Positions 1-12,130 of a stretch of 64,000 nt of DNA are shown here, one piece after another. The translations under genes and the position numbers were made by a program. The stretch spans positions 9,486,001 through 9,550,000 of the forward strand of contig NC_135157.1 of the NCBI RefSeq assembly GCF_050948215.1, written 5' to 3'. Positions within the stretch are counted from its first letter, which is position 1. Every line of letters starts with the position of its first letter. The stretch comes from Halictus rubicundus (lineage: Eukaryota > Arthropoda > Insecta > Hymenoptera > Halictidae). The notes under the pieces are model-generated. The model saw only the letters and a list, made by a program, of their open reading frames with translations. It did no database searches and was not told the origin of the DNA.

Positions 1-880
1 CCCGGCTATAAGTAATAAAACTTCGTTTTTCCGGCGAACGAGCCTCCTTTATGAGATGCAGAGGGGATCCTTAAATCGAATGGCTTCTTCTTCTCCTCCT
101 TCCTGTTTCCTACGTCTTGCGTCCTCTTCTTACCCTTTCGGTCGCATTGTCTACCGGCAGAAGAAGAAACGACGCGTAACTGGATCCACAACCGGGGGGC
201 GAAAAGTATACGCCGGTTTCCTATTTGTTTATCGCGATACCCCTCGCGGATTCCCGGAAAATCGCTTCCTTTTTACACTAAATTTATTTATCCCACCGGA
301 AGCTATGTGTACTGAACGTTGTTTGCTGACTGACTACCTTCTACGATAATTGTTTGCTCGCCCTTAAACGATTTTAAACGGGAGTTTCAAAACTGTTACG
401 GTACGCAATTTTGCTAGAGATTGAGTTCGATGAATGATTCTTGGGTTGGGAATGATTTCTATATTTTATTTACATATTTAGTGCACATGTTTATTTATTC
501 CTGCAAGTAGAGCTTTCCTTATTGAAAGAAATATTTCACTGTCTGCGATTTTGCATTGTTCCTTAAACACACAGTTTTGGAGATGTTTTTACAAATTGTT
601 ATTTAAGTTACTTTTAGTTTAAAGATTGATTCGAATGAATAGCTACCATTGTATGTAGAAAAATGTCTTACAAAAAGTACCTCCATAAATGATGATGATC
701 GTACAGTCGCAAGAAAGAAATTAGAGAAAATATTTAAAAATTAGAGACTCGTCTAGAAGCAATGGCAAAGTAATTTTTTAAATTGATATCCCATCGAAAT
801 GTTTTTTTTTTATTTCGTTTAGTTTCAAGTGGCTACAATTTGGCACTGTGTAAAGATTGAAAGAATTTAATAGAATAATA
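1..880. other. Non-coding stretch, GC-richer then AT-rich
   Basis: The first 350 bases are GC-richer and the rest is AT-rich. Short frames exist on both strands in the first 350 bases but show no recognisable domain. I see no RNA gene or intact repeat before position 881. Confidence 0.55.
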
Positions 881-988
881 AATGATTAAAGAAAGGAAGA
901 TGTTCGTAAGTGGTTCCTATATCTTATAGCAAATCGAGAAAATTGGTATTTTACATAAAAATCCGCAATCTAGTTCTGACGAATGCCA
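881..988 (+). repeat. Dispersed repeat, copy A (pairs with 8656-8770)
   Basis: This segment aligns by eye with 8656-8770: both start with a TGATTAA-GAAAGGAA stretch, pass through GTTCCTATATCTT or GTTCCTGTATCTT, then TTTTACAT(A/G)AAAATC(C/T)GCAATC, and end near AATGC. The inner part contains the motif ATAAAAATCCGCAATCTA, which recurs on both strands across the window. It looks like an old copy of a transposable element of unknown class. Confidence 0.5.
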
Positions 989-2279
989 AAGATTGAGACG
1001 TTGTCTTTTTGTTTGTTGAAAAGTGTTCGGTATACCTCTGAACGTTTTTGGATTAGCGAAAGACGGGACGGGACGCAAAATTGAATAAGTTTCTCTCGAG
1101 GTCGGGAGTTTTCACGTCGCAGTAGAGAGCTCTGACACGCGTTTAGATAGCATCCTAGGAAATCACACGGCTATCCCGAACGACGGTCGAGCGCCGATCA
1201 GGAAACGATTGAAAACGCATGGAAACGCGTGATACGGTGGCATTCCGCGGGTATCGTACCAAAGGAGAGGAGATCAAACGAGGGGTCACGCGAGTTTAAT
1301 CAACTTCCGTGAGAACGGTCCAAGTTTTTCGCAGATTTCCCGTCGAGATACAAAGAGCCAGTCACCGGAGACCAAGGCGGAAGAAGGACGATCCGCGCGC
1401 CGCTTGTCCTCGTCCTTCCGCGTAACGAGAGACAACAAATCTACTGAGTGTCTCGAAACTAGGCATTCTGTTTCATTCCCATTTTTATTCTCGGTACACC
1501 GTTCCACGTGACCTCCCTTTTATAGTACAGGGTCGTCCAAAAGTCAGCAGACCATTTAACGATATTTCTACCCGTGGTTTTATGTGTACCTACTTTGACT
1601 TATTTTTTTACGTAGAATCAGCCCCTTCTCGGATTATACCACCAGCTAACAATAATCTTGCATATTTGAAGAAATAGATTTATTGAATTATTTCCCTTTG
1701 ACCCCCTGGCAACGGAACCTGATCGGAAAAATTGACAAATATATCAGTGAATAGTCATAAACACCATGAACTATATAGTTGTAAAAATGGTTCGCTATCC
1801 TTGCAGTCTCAATTAAGTTTTATTTCAAATTTTGAAAGGTGTCTTTTGGTAGTATTAATGTTAAAATCCAAATCTGTAGAATAAATATGAATAAACAGTA
1901 AATGAGAATTTTTAAAAAATAAAAGGGTCATTACAATTCATTACAACGGTCTATAAACTTGAACTACCGTGTACTTATAATTCTTATTATGCTCTGGTCA
2001 ACATTGTTGTCGCATTTGTTCCATTCGGCTTAAAAGCAGACGAAGTTCGTTCGAAGTTGAAAACCGTTCCATCGGGACTTTCAAACTCAAAATTCTCACG
2101 CGGCTGCAAACCCCCGTGGTTGGAAAGTCATCTCGTAAAAATCATCCTAAATGCACACGCCAAAGTCCTCGAAAATGATGCTCGCGGTCGCTCCGGCGGG
2201 TACATCGCCCGATTATTCGGTACTTTTCGTTCGCGAGAGTGGTCTCGAATCTTTTCGTCTTTTCCCGCGGCATGCACTC
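989..2279. other. Non-coding stretch around a transposon relic
   Basis: Contains the relic listed at 1520-1660. The remainder is mixed: CpG-rich about 1030-1450, AT-rich about 1660-2050. The frames here are short and unrecognised. Confidence 0.5.
1520..1660 (+). mobile_element. Relic of the TATAC-ended inverted-repeat family
   Basis: TATAGTACAGGGTCGTCC at about 1521 resembles the terminus of the complete element at 21213-21895. The segment around 1607-1650, with TTTTTTTACGTAGAATCA followed by CCCCTTCTCGG, matches the subterminal part of that element near 21830-21870. The two parts sit closer together than in the full element and the second terminus is not recognisable, so this is a decayed or rearranged copy. 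Confidence 0.45.
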
Positions 2280-2660
2280 GACGCACACGGCCGTGCAACG
2301 TGCCGCGCGATATGCCAGGCAATGCACGTATGCACGCAATGCACGTGTGCACGCACGCATCGTCGGTGGAGGGGAACGAAAAACGCGAGTGCGCGCTTAT
2401 TCTTTCTCGAAAAAGAAAAACATAAAACGCGCGCGCGCGCGCGCTCGCTCGCGAGGGGGGCAGATGGCATATAATGACATTTTCAGTGCGGTTCGTGCTT
2501 TTGTCGGCGCGCACACGCCGCGAGAGAGCGACAGAAACGATGAAAGGGAAAAGGAATCGAGAGGCGAGGAAGGGCGGGCAGAGGGCCGCCCGGAGTCGAG
2601 TGCTTCGGGTTTTATGTCCTTCGGCCCTTAATTCCGTAAAGCGACACGAGACCACCCTTC
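2280..2660. other. CpG-rich block with a (GC)n run
   Basis: Dense CpG, short repeats of ATGCACG(T/C) around 2320-2360, and an alternating GC run at 2428-2453. Alternating GC can adopt Z-DNA. Several frames stay open through it on both strands, as expected for CpG-rich DNA, and none has a recognisable domain. Confidence 0.5.
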
Positions 2661-3688
2661 TTCCTCCGGCGGCCTTTCCTCGATGAGTTTCCGCTACCTC
2701 TTCGTCCTTTTTCTACTCCTTTCGCCTCTCAATCTTCCTCTCGTCTCCCCCCCTCTCTCTCTCTTTCTCTTTCGCCCTCTTTTTCTCTTTCCCTTTTTCT
2801 CGCACGCCGCACGCTTTTGTTTTAAAACTCCCGAAAATTATTCAACCTCTTGCACTCTCTCAATGTTTTGACATGAATTCGTGATCCCTTTTTACCCCAA
2901 GTATCCCTATTATAATTTGCCATCTTCCACCTTTAATTCGAGCCCTCAAACGTTAAAAAATTCCTATGGGAACACATTCTAAAATTGTCTCCGAACCGAG
3001 TTCAACAACGTTAAGCATCAACCCTAAAGAAAGAATGCTCACCCCGCTTTTGGGATCAAGAAAACCAAGATCGTGACTTACGTCTCCAGTTACCGGTCAC
3101 CGATATTGGGATCGAGAGGATCGCGAAAAATCGGCGGGATCCACGGACGAGATAATCCTTCGCCGTTCGAAACAGACGTGGTTATTATTAACGCGGCGCG
3201 CGGTGTTCAATCGATGAAATTACATTTCACGGGAAGAATGCCAGCCACGGTAATACGATAATCCGATTAACGACCTGTTACACGAGCGCACTTGAGGAAC
3301 GTATCGTTTGTCTTGAGCTGGCGGGACTACCAATCTGCACCGTTATGTATCTATGGGAGCCTATATACAGGGCCCCCGGGTAATGCTTCTCAAGTACTTA
3401 CCAGTAATCGAGATGGTCGCAAAGCTTGCACGAAATTCATACATTACCGTCTAACACGGGAACACGGTGAATTATTCGCGTTAATTAGCGATATGGATCT
3501 CTGTCCCGGGCATAGGAAGTTGGAACGCGTGTACAACGGTGCTGTGTTCATTTTTCTTCCGCGGTTATCGTTCCCTTTGCGCTCGCCATTCTTCTGGCCC
3601 GTTCATACACGGGAACCGGTCGCGGTTTAAATGTCCCCGCGAATTTGTTTCGCCTGTTGTTGTCGTTCTTTCTACCCGTTTTTCGCTT

Positions 3689-3691
<3 letters not shown>
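2661..3691. other. Non-coding stretch, pyrimidine-rich at its start
   Basis: 2690-2810 is pyrimidine-rich with a short CT run near 2751-2775. The rest is unremarkable single-copy-looking DNA with short unrecognised frames. Reading minus, ACTGGTAAGTACTT near 3400 resembles a 5' splice site, but no exon is evident. Confidence 0.5.

Positions 3692-3756
<65 letters not shown>
3692..3756 (+). repeat. (CT)n microsatellite
   Basis: About 32 uninterrupted CT units, the longest pure dinucleotide array in the window together with that at 31704. It creates Ser-Leu and Arg-Glu open frames on the two strands that are artefacts. Confidence 0.97.
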
Positions 3757-3761
<5 letters not shown>

Positions 3762-6700
3762 TCATTTTTATTACTTGGAAATAAAGGAGTTCTAACGAGG
3801 ACAACCGAGATACGTAAATTCGCCGAGTATCTGTGCTGCGTATCTTGGATAATTGCTGAACTGCATGCGTGCAGCTTTATCACACGTCAGCCTGCGACGT
3901 GTCTGTCTATGGCGCGCCGTTTCTACTTGCCACGGACGCGCAACGCGAGAACCACAGCACTATGTTTTTCTTTCACGTTCGTAGCTCTGCTTCTTAATAC
4001 TAATTCTACCGCCGCCGTTCAAGTGACCGGTTTCATATCTTTCATTTTGCAATTATCGAAATTTCTTTGTTCAAGCACAAATTGTCATACAGTTTGCGCA
4101 GAATCGACATCAATACAGTCTTGTCTATTAATTAAGTAAAACAGTTTCAATTGCTTCGAGAGCTTGGTAAGTTTAATAAACTGCGGATTCTATGCATCTA
4201 TGACAAAAATGGATGGGCATAATTAAAAAGAAAGATTAAAAGAACGTGAAATTATCAGCACATTTTTTTACAGCTTGACAGAACTACAAAAGACAGAATT
4301 AAACTACTATTTGGATCGCGTGTCGTTCAATCGATTCAAACAATTTTTATTTTTTCTAATGACTCGCATATACTGCTTTATTTACAATTTTTGTTTAAAC
4401 GTATTTTTGCTGATACTAATTGCAGACAGATTAGTCTGTTGATCCTAATATGCCAGCTGTTCATTTCATTTAATCGATAAAAACTGAGGAATCGAATGGA
4501 CCAGGGTCAAAATAGACCCAGGCTCGTGACGTACAAAAATGTCGTATACTGTAGACTTTGATGTTTTCGATCTGCGAGCGGAAATTATTGTAGTAGAATT
4601 TGAGAAAATTAATGTTAGAAATTTTGTATTAGAAAAAACAGTATTAGAAAATAGGAAATTCATCAGGGAAACGAGAGGGTGCCTGTAAAAGTGTTAAACC
4701 GTGCTTGGTTTGTGATTAAACATTCGCAGAATAATACTGACAAAGCGGGCGCACGTGTTTCACCGCGTTCTTAATAGATGGCGTGACCGTTATTGTTTCG
4801 CCCGAACAATCGAGAAAAACGTTGAAAATCCGTCAATTGTGCAACTCACGATTTTCTTACGACAAAAATTAAGAACATAAAAAAATGTTCTAACCATCTC
4901 AGTACTCAAAAAATCACAATTTCCACTTTTTTAACAAAGATGAAATTATACATCTTATATCAGAGGGATCCTTCCACTAAAATGATTTAAAAAAAATACT
5001 TAAACAACAGCTAAATGATTGCCTAAACAATTTACCACAAACTAATAAACATAGCACAATCGAATCTTCTGCTTTCGTTCAATGTTTTGTCGACAGAGAT
5101 GCTCGTACATTTTCGGTCAAAATTCACAATGGCCAATTGAGAGTGGCGAATCGAAAACATAATTCCAAGAATTATTTTAATGAACATCGTACGACGCTTA
5201 TGCGAGCATGGCCACGCAGGAGACGCGTTTTATGTGGCTCTAGAGATGGCTCTAGCCTGGAAATGAAATTCTCTGGCATCGTCGGGGATGAAATTTCGTG
5301 GAAAAAGTTCTCGTTGCCCTATAAACGACAATTTGATTAATTAGCAACGCCAGGTCGGGTTGTAGACGGACGAAAATTTTCATTTTCGTTGCCCGGTTTC
5401 GACGGTCGATTTGTTTGCGCGTGGCGGGGGCGTGGCGTTACAGTGTAACGCGGCACCAATAAATTTTTGCAACCAATGTCGAGAAATGTTTACGATCCGG
5501 TCCCGTGTTTACAATGTTGGTGCATTAAATTGTGCCCGCGTTTCCGGCTTCTGAATTAATAACCGAATTTTGGAAAGACACCGGGCAAGCAATAATAAAT
5601 AACATTTGCAAATTGCAGTCCAGGATTTTTAGTAACCTTTGTTAAGATACCTTCTGGGAAAGAACTGTTTATTAAAATTATGGCTGTGTTGCTTGTTGAC
5701 ATTGTTCGTTTAAAAATTTTACGTTAGTTAAATTCGCAATAAGAAAATTAGTTTTTAATACTTACCAAAAAAGAATGATTGCTCATTTAAATCCTTGCAA
5801 TATTCGATTCGATAGAATACGTCAGAATAAAAACTATTTTCTAAATCCAGTCGAAAAATAATCACCGTATTAAAATTTATCTTTTCAATATCAGTTTATT
5901 TCATTGACCGAGTGTTACTTCGACTATGTTGGATTACCTTTTTATTGATTTTTCAAGGGTTGAATTATCAATACCACATTTCGTTGTTATTACTTTTCGA
6001 AATGTTTTGGGGTTCGAGCAAGCGCGATTAACAATGTAACGTGTAAACGATGTCGAAAAACGAGCAGCGCGCAAACACATCGCAAGCCCGCCGGAAAATT
6101 ATGCGAACCACGCCCTGCTTAGCTCTTCCCGCGCACCGAGACGCGCCGCGATTCACGGCCACTTTCCTGCGCTGCGATTCACTCCCGCGATGAATTAATT
6201 CGTAACCAAGCAATCCCGGGAAACAGACTGGTTTCGGTTGTCGCCTCGCTATTACCGAAACTTACAATAATTGCTCCTGCTCTGCGATAGTTCAGCAACA
6301 GCGTACACATATAATCGATGTAAACAGTTCCTTCGAAGAAAACGTGACCATCTATCAACCTGTTAGCCTGGTGGATTCTTGAATCCCGAACATGAAAAAT
6401 CTATGAAATCATACCTCGAAACAAGCATTAAATCGATAAAACAAACATTTCATTACAGGCAATCTAAATACAAATACAAGACATCGAAATATTTACGATG
6501 TTATTGGATGTTACACAAGATTTAAAGAATTTATACAAAGGGTTGAAGACATCGAGACAGACAAGAACAGACCAGGCTTCTATCACAGCAACAACAGATC
6601 CACCTTTCCCGCTCATTTGCACCCCATTTCATCTGCTCACCCCTATGAAAAAGTATCCACCACGGAACAGTAACAACCCACCCTTTGTTCGTCCTTGTTT

Positions 6701-6879
6701 TCCGCCACCAAAACAAGAGCCAGAAATCCGGGGAAAAATCCCTTTAAAAAAATCTTCTTCGATCCAGAAGGGCTCGTCCATACCCTTTCCGGACCCGCCC
6801 TAAAACAGATCCATCGAAGCTTCGCTCGAGAATCCTTGGTTCGAGAAGCAAGAGGACCGACCGCGCCGAAGCCCGCGTG
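3757..6879. other. Mostly AT-rich non-coding stretch with transposon scraps
   Basis: No gene recognised. 4018-4280 and 4500-4700 carry scraps of the TTAA/hairpin element family: GTGACCGGTTTCATAT near 4023, CTGCGGATTCTATGCATC near 4181, the GGGTCAAAATAGACCC hairpin at 4504-4519 and AAGTGTTAA near 4690. The CpG-richer part at 5340-5560 and the AT-rich part at 5570-6000 hold nothing I can name. Confidence 0.5.
4168..4380 (+). mobile_element. Relic related to 52228-52500
   Basis: CTGCGGATTCTATGCATC followed by TATGACAAAAATGGATGGGC matches CTGCGGATTTTATGCATT with TAACAAGAATGGATGGG near 52338. Both are followed by AAAGATTAAA- or AGAGATTAAA-type sequence and, about 140 bases on, by CAATTTTTATTTT(T/G). 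This shared order marks two diverged copies of one element. Confidence 0.45.
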
Positions 6880-8500
6880 ATCTCAGCTAAAAATCGGCAG
6901 CTCGCAGAGCCCATCATCCCGGGCTTTCCCACGCGAGCGTTTCCCGGCGTGCATCGGACACACCCTGTATACTTGTCGGCCGCGTCTCTATCCCTGCAAG
7001 GGATCGGGCTGCGTGTATGCGTGACGCGTTTTCCCGCGCGCGGCAACCGTCGTCGCGGCGCGATTGGCGGATCGAAGTTAGCGCGGGAGGCCGTTAGCCC
7101 TCGTGCTCGTTGGAGGGGCGGCAGGGGAAGTTGGGTGGGGATCGGGCAGACGGTAGGTCTCGGTGGGGACGTTGCAGTGGTGGGGATCGTCGGTTGGCGT
7201 CGGGCGGTTTCGCGGTGGAGTTGGAGGGGAAGGTCGCGAGCGTCTCGGTCTGTTGGAGGGGAATAGCGCGGGCTGGTCTGTGCGGCGGGGGGAAAGGAGG
7301 GGAATGGGGAGGAGGAGCGGCAGAGGGGAAGCGTGGCGGGCGAACGATAGTGGCGGGCGTAGTACGTAGCTTGAGCATAGTATTACTACGCAGCGGCGAG
7401 ATACTACGTAGTATCCGAGAGAGTGTAGCGCCCCGCGGGGTTGCGTCCATTGATCCCCCGGCCTGGCTGCCTCTCTCTCTCGCTCCTGGCTACAATCCGC
7501 GCGCTCTCTCGCGCCTGTCCCGCTTCGCCTCGCTTCCCCTCTCGGGCGCGCGCGTAACCCTCTTGCTTTCGAGTTGTTCTCTCTCCGACTCCGGTGGCTT
7601 CCGTCGTTCCCGATCCACTTCTCTCGGCGGTTCGTTCTCCGTCCTGCCAACCGGGCCGACGGTCTCTCTGTCGCTCGCTTTAACAGACTCTTCGTTTCTG
7701 CCTCTATTGATACGTCCTTCTCGGTCCCGCCAACCTGTTCCTCTCTGTCCGTCCATTTATGCCGGGCTTTCTTTCTTTCCCTCGTACACGCCGCGCGTAC
7801 CTCCGCCCGTTCCCCGCCCCACAACCGAGGCCTTCGTCTCTCTGCCAGCGTACTCTATCCAGCCGGTAGGCACTCTCTCGTTTCCTCCATTTACGCGTAA
7901 TTCCTAGCAGCCCGTCTCTCCTCCAACCATCGCGGCTCCGCACCGCACCCGCTCCGCACCGCTCGGCTCCGCTCGGCGGCGGCGGCGGCGGTTCCCTGTC
8001 TATCCGACAGGGTTCCAACGCGACTCTCTGCCCCGTTCACCAGCCGTTCCGTTTCCGTCCGCGTCGGCCCGCTCCGCCACGCCGCACGCCACGCCATGCC
8101 TCGCGACGTCCCTCGTCCGCTCGAGCCGGCTCGCTCGCGCGCGCGTCCTCTTCCGCCGTTTTTCCTCTGTCCTGGTCGCACTCTTCCGACAAGCCACGCC
8201 GCTCCGCTCCGCGTCGCGACGTCGGCCGACGTTCGTCTTCCACGACGGCGGTGGCGGTCGCGACCCCCTCATCCCCCTCAACCCCGACACCCCCGCCTCC
8301 CACGCCCCCGTCCCCGTTCGATAGAGGCCGATGCCTTAAGCTCGAATCACGCCGAGTCAGCCGGATCCGGCGAACTTTCGCGGATCCCGAGCCCTCGATC
8401 CGATGAGAATCCCACGGAATAGAGATCAAAGGCCCGGCCCGACGATCGAATTCGAGAAAAGACGCGCGCGGATCACGAGCAGACACGCGACATCATCTGG
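6880..8500. other. CpG-island-like block, candidate promoter or 5' exon region
   Basis: The most CpG-dense kilobase of the window, flanked by AT-rich DNA. It has a G-rich half on the plus strand (7080-7330, including four G-runs at 7115-7140), a 16-base perfect palindrome at 7400-7415, a C/T-rich half (7450-7900) and a CGG run at 7974-7992. Open frames of up to 265 codons occur on both strands, but they overlap each other, are Arg/Pro/Ser-rich and show no domain. In insects such blocks often mark promoters or untranslated first exons; that reading is inference. Confidence 0.45.
7974..7992 (+). repeat. (CGG)n trinucleotide run
   Basis: About six CGG units inside the CpG-rich block, preceded by short CCGCTC(G/C)G-type repeats from 7935. 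Confidence 0.9.
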
Positions 8501-9447
8501 ACTTTGGAGAACAGGATGCCTCCTGTGTACCTTCGCTACCTTCTGCTGGGAGAATTTCGAAATCAGATTTTCGTACGACTAAAATGAGCAGATCAATTTG
8601 CAAAACAATAAAGACATTTCAACAATTTATCTGCTGTATTATTCCCTGAAAATTAAAATGATTAAGAAAGGAAATAAGTGCCGACGTAGTTCCTGTATCT
8701 TGAAATTAACGAAAACAATGTTGATTTTACATGAAAATCTGCAATCAAATAAATTATGAGCAATGCAAATATTCCAAATCGGAGGGGATATCTTTTGAAA
8801 ACAGTTTCAAGTGTAAAGGGTTGGATCGTTTCTAGAGCAAAGAGTATACTTTCCCAAAGTTCGTTTCGCAATTTACCCGGGTGTGTTGCTCGGCTCGGAG
8901 CGTCAGATTCGAGAGATTAGCTACGGTAATCGAGTTCCGAGGAACGAACTCGCGAGCAGCTCGCGACTTTTCCGGCCGATGGAGCACCGTTAGAAATTTT
9001 CGAGTCGATCTCGGTGAGGGAGGGGGGCGAAACGACAAACGGCGTCCGACGTCGTTCCACGTCTCTCGAAACCTTTCGGCTTCCCCGGGGGCGGGGTTCG
9101 GCGGCGGTGCGAGGCAAGGCGAGGCACGTCGTAAAGTTCAAGGCGAGTTAAGTCGCAAATACGTTCAACTCGTCCCGGCGCGGCGCATCGTCGCAGCCGA
9201 GGGAAAGCAGCCGCAATAGGTACGGGACTTGTCCGCGCTAGCCAATGAATTTATTATCGGGAGTAAATCGTTCCGGCGTCGCTCGACGAAAGCGTTGCCT
9301 CGACACGCAGCTCGACTCTCCTGTTCCATCATGCTTTCTGTCACGTGGTCGTCAGCATTCTCCTTTTCTCCCCTCTTTCTTCCGTGCGGCGACCATCTGG
9401 AACAATGATTTCAAAGTCAACTCCGTAGACGACAATTCTGGGACCAT
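8501..9447. other. Non-coding stretch with repeat copy B
   Basis: AT-rich up to about 8860 (holding the repeat at 8656-8770), then CpG-rich to about 9330. The frames in the CpG-rich part are unrecognised. Confidence 0.5.
8656..8770 (+). repeat. Dispersed repeat, copy B (pairs with 881-988)
   Basis: Diverged direct copy of 881-988: the same order of TGATTAAGAAAGGAA, GTTCCTGTATCTT, TTTTACATGAAAATCTGCAATC and GCAATGC, with small indels between. Confidence 0.5.
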
Positions 9448-9933
9448 TGTATCAAATTCTTTTCAGTTTCTAAAAAGAATCTGCGTAACTAGACTGCGGA
9501 TCTTTATGCAAAATAAAAAGTGTCTGCTACTTGGGAATTTCTATCTTTTTTAAATAATTTTATTAGAAAGTGATCGACATCGATTTTTACTAAAAACGCA
9601 TAAAATTCACAGTTTATTCGTAATTCTCCTTTCAGTAATCAACGGTCAATTTTAGAGTTTTAGAGATATGTTTTGATCAACAATTAAAATTGTATCAAAT
9701 TCTTTTCAGTTCCTAAAAAGAATCTGCATAACTAAACTGCGGATCTTTATGTAAAATAAAAAGTGTCTGCTACTTGGGAATTTCTATCTTTTTTAAATAA
9801 TTTTATTAGAAACTGATCGTCATCGATTTTTACTAAAAACGCATAAAATTCACAGTTTATTCGTAATTCTCCTTTCAGTAATCAACGGTCAATTTTAGAG
9901 TTTTAGAGATACGTTTTGATCAACAATTAAAAT
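9448..9933 (+). repeat. Tandem duplication, two 243-bp copies
   Basis: Copy 1 is 9448-9690 and copy 2 is 9691-9933, head to tail with no spacer. By eye they differ at only around ten positions over 243 bases, so the duplication is fairly recent. Each copy contains ACTGCGGATCTTTATG(C/T) followed by AAAATAAAAAGTGTCTGC, the motif scattered elsewhere in the window, which suggests a transposon fragment duplicated in place. Confidence 0.92.
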
Positions 9934-10432
9934 TACGTGGGACTGTTGTTTAATCAATGGGTAACGAATCAAGCTTAGAATATTTTCGAGTACTTCGTCC
10001 CTTGCTTCGAGGGATGGTTTCATTGAAAACTATCATGCGACTGCAATGGAATGCTAATATTCTTGCCGACAACGCTGCAGCTTCCCGTTCACAAAGGGAC
10101 GGTCGATTTTTTGGTGGGCACAGCGTGGAGCGATCGGCTGGCCGTGCAGGTAATATTTGCATTTAGTAACGCGGAACGAAGGCAGGAAAACTTAATAACT
10201 CGGACGACAAATAGTCGTGCGCGCGTCTGTCACGCCGGATGTTTGATCTCGCTGGGAAAATATCAGGTATGTGTGTACGCGTCAAACATTCAACCGGGGC
10301 ACATTATTTGCCGGCGCGAAATTACAATCGTCCCCTTGGATTAACCGTTGTCGGGAAGAAGCTGCGCTTAATTGCCTTAGCGCTTTTTCAATGTATCCCG
10401 CGTACTCGCGCGATGGGATCCCGCGAATAGCC

Positions 10433-10480
10433 GAGAGAGATAGAGTGAGAGTGAGAGAGAGAGAGAGAGAACGGGAGAGA
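10433..10480 (+). repeat. Imperfect (GA)n microsatellite
   Basis: GA units with GAGTGA interruptions; the pure part is about 10452-10471. Confidence 0.9.
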
Positions 10481-11097
10481 AATAGGGATACGACGAAGCC
10501 GAGAGAAAAACAGAGCAACCTAGAGCGAGAGAGATTGAGGGAGGTGGAGGAACAGAAAGACGCGCGCGGAAAGTTTTTGCCTTAAATTGCGATGACTTGT
10601 CTCCATTAAGGAAGGTATAAATTACAGGAGTCTCTCGGCGCGCGGCTGCCGTTGCCTCGAAACGCCGGCCTTATCGAGGCTGCCGCTGCGATTCAAGTAA
10701 CTAGCCATTCACACCGCTCTGAAACTTTTTAATTACCCTTTTTCTCACGTTAGGCGCCGCGAACCGATACCGCGAGCAACGCCGGAACGTGCATCTAGCA
10801 CTGTGGTTCGATATGTGCCTCGACAAACATATCAACCCATTTAAACATCACGCGAATTCGTTCAGAATTTTATAGCACTTTTGTTAGGCGTTAATCTCTT
10901 CATATATGCAGACCCATGGGACCGAATTGTCACTTGTATCGTGCGCATCGGCGAGGAAATACTAAATTCAATAAAAATGCTTCCACGTTTTGAAGGATCT
11001 TTCTATGACACTTTTACTATAATATTCGCGACACTTTTCTGATTAAAACGATGCCAAACACGATCCCATTTGGATCATATTTACTCGTTTAATCCAC

Positions 11098-11125
11098 GGT
11101 AAAGTAGAGCCTCGATTATCCGAAC
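11098..11125 (+). mobile_element. Possible pogo/Tigger-type terminus
   Basis: TAGAGCCTCGATTATCCGAA at 11105 resembles the terminal repeats of pogo/Tigger elements, many of which carry a CCTCG-TTATCCGA core. I cannot find the opposite terminus or any transposase nearby, so at most a single decayed end is present. This is recognition from memory and could be chance. Confidence 0.25.
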
Positions 11126-12104
11126 TACTCGGTGGAACGCGAACTAGTCTATGTAAATAGTAGCAGTCTGTAGACCTGGATTCGATAGTAATCATTGAAA
11201 ATGTTCTTCTAATCGATATGTTGAAGAAAGGAAAGCCAAAAAGCGAATTCTAAGACCGAGTTTGTTAAAAAATTTGATTTTGTTTTTCCTCGGTTTAAGG
11301 AGGGGGTTTTAAATTGAAAAAACAATGTATAACTTGCAGTTTCCTCTCTTTACGCTTCCCCGGTAGTTCCCCAGGCAAAAGGAGTCACCCGAGGAGCACG
11401 TTTCCAGTTAGTTTTTGAAATTCAAAGTAAACTAATGCGGGAATTAAAGCGGACACCAGAAAGCGAGCAGCTACCGGAAATGAATTCGACGTTGGAAAGC
11501 GTGCTCGCGATCTCTAGGGGGGCCACTTTCGGTCGCCTCGGATTTCTCTAATTCGCGAACTAAAATTATTAAACGAATTAATTAGAAATTCCCGGAAAGT
11601 TTACCGTCGCGCAACGGGGCTGCACTGCGGCGAGCGGAATTCATCGAATGTCAAAGATGGTTGGCCGGTTTTTCGGCAAGAATTGAAATTCCAGAAGCGT
11701 TCAGCCCATGCAACTCTGGACCAAATATTTTTCAATTAACCGCCACCCGTCATTTTATACCGTAGCCACTGCGATAGCACACGGTAGACATCCAATAATT
11801 GAATTCTATTTTAATAACATATAATATCGACTAAAGCTGTGCAGTCTAATTCCTGCTATTTTATAGAGGGGATTTTAGAGGGTATATGCGAACAGACACC
11901 GGTGCATAACGCCAAGAAGACACGCACACGTGTATGCATGACCAGAAGGAGCCGGCGTAGGCGGATTTGATTAAACGCGTGGGTGGGCGCGAGTTTTAGG
12001 TGGGAACGGGGCACATCCGGATCGATTTCTCGAATTCCAATTTTCGCGGGAGAAGCGTTTCCCATTGTTTCCAGTCGTCGCGTCCCGCTCATCTGCCGAC
12101 GCAT

Positions 12105-12130
12105 GCAGGCAGGCAGGCAGGCAGGCAGGC
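12105..12130 (+). repeat. (GCAG)n microsatellite
   Basis: About six GCAG units, followed by CpG-rich DNA. Confidence 0.95.

Larger units (their letters stand above)
9934..12104. other. Non-coding stretch
   Basis: Mixed composition: CpG-rich around 10200-10440 and 10560-10800, AT-rich around 11770-11870. Apart from the GA run at 10433 and the pogo-like scrap at 11098, nothing is recognisable. CAG-GTAATA near 10150 and CAG-GTATGT near 10266 look like 5' splice sites but lack any supporting exon. Confidence 0.5.

Noticed and set aside
7078..8486. Several frames of 96-265 codons in the CpG-rich block
   Set aside because: They overlap on both strands, are Arg/Pro/Ser-rich and reflect the scarcity of AT-rich stop codons in GC-rich DNA.
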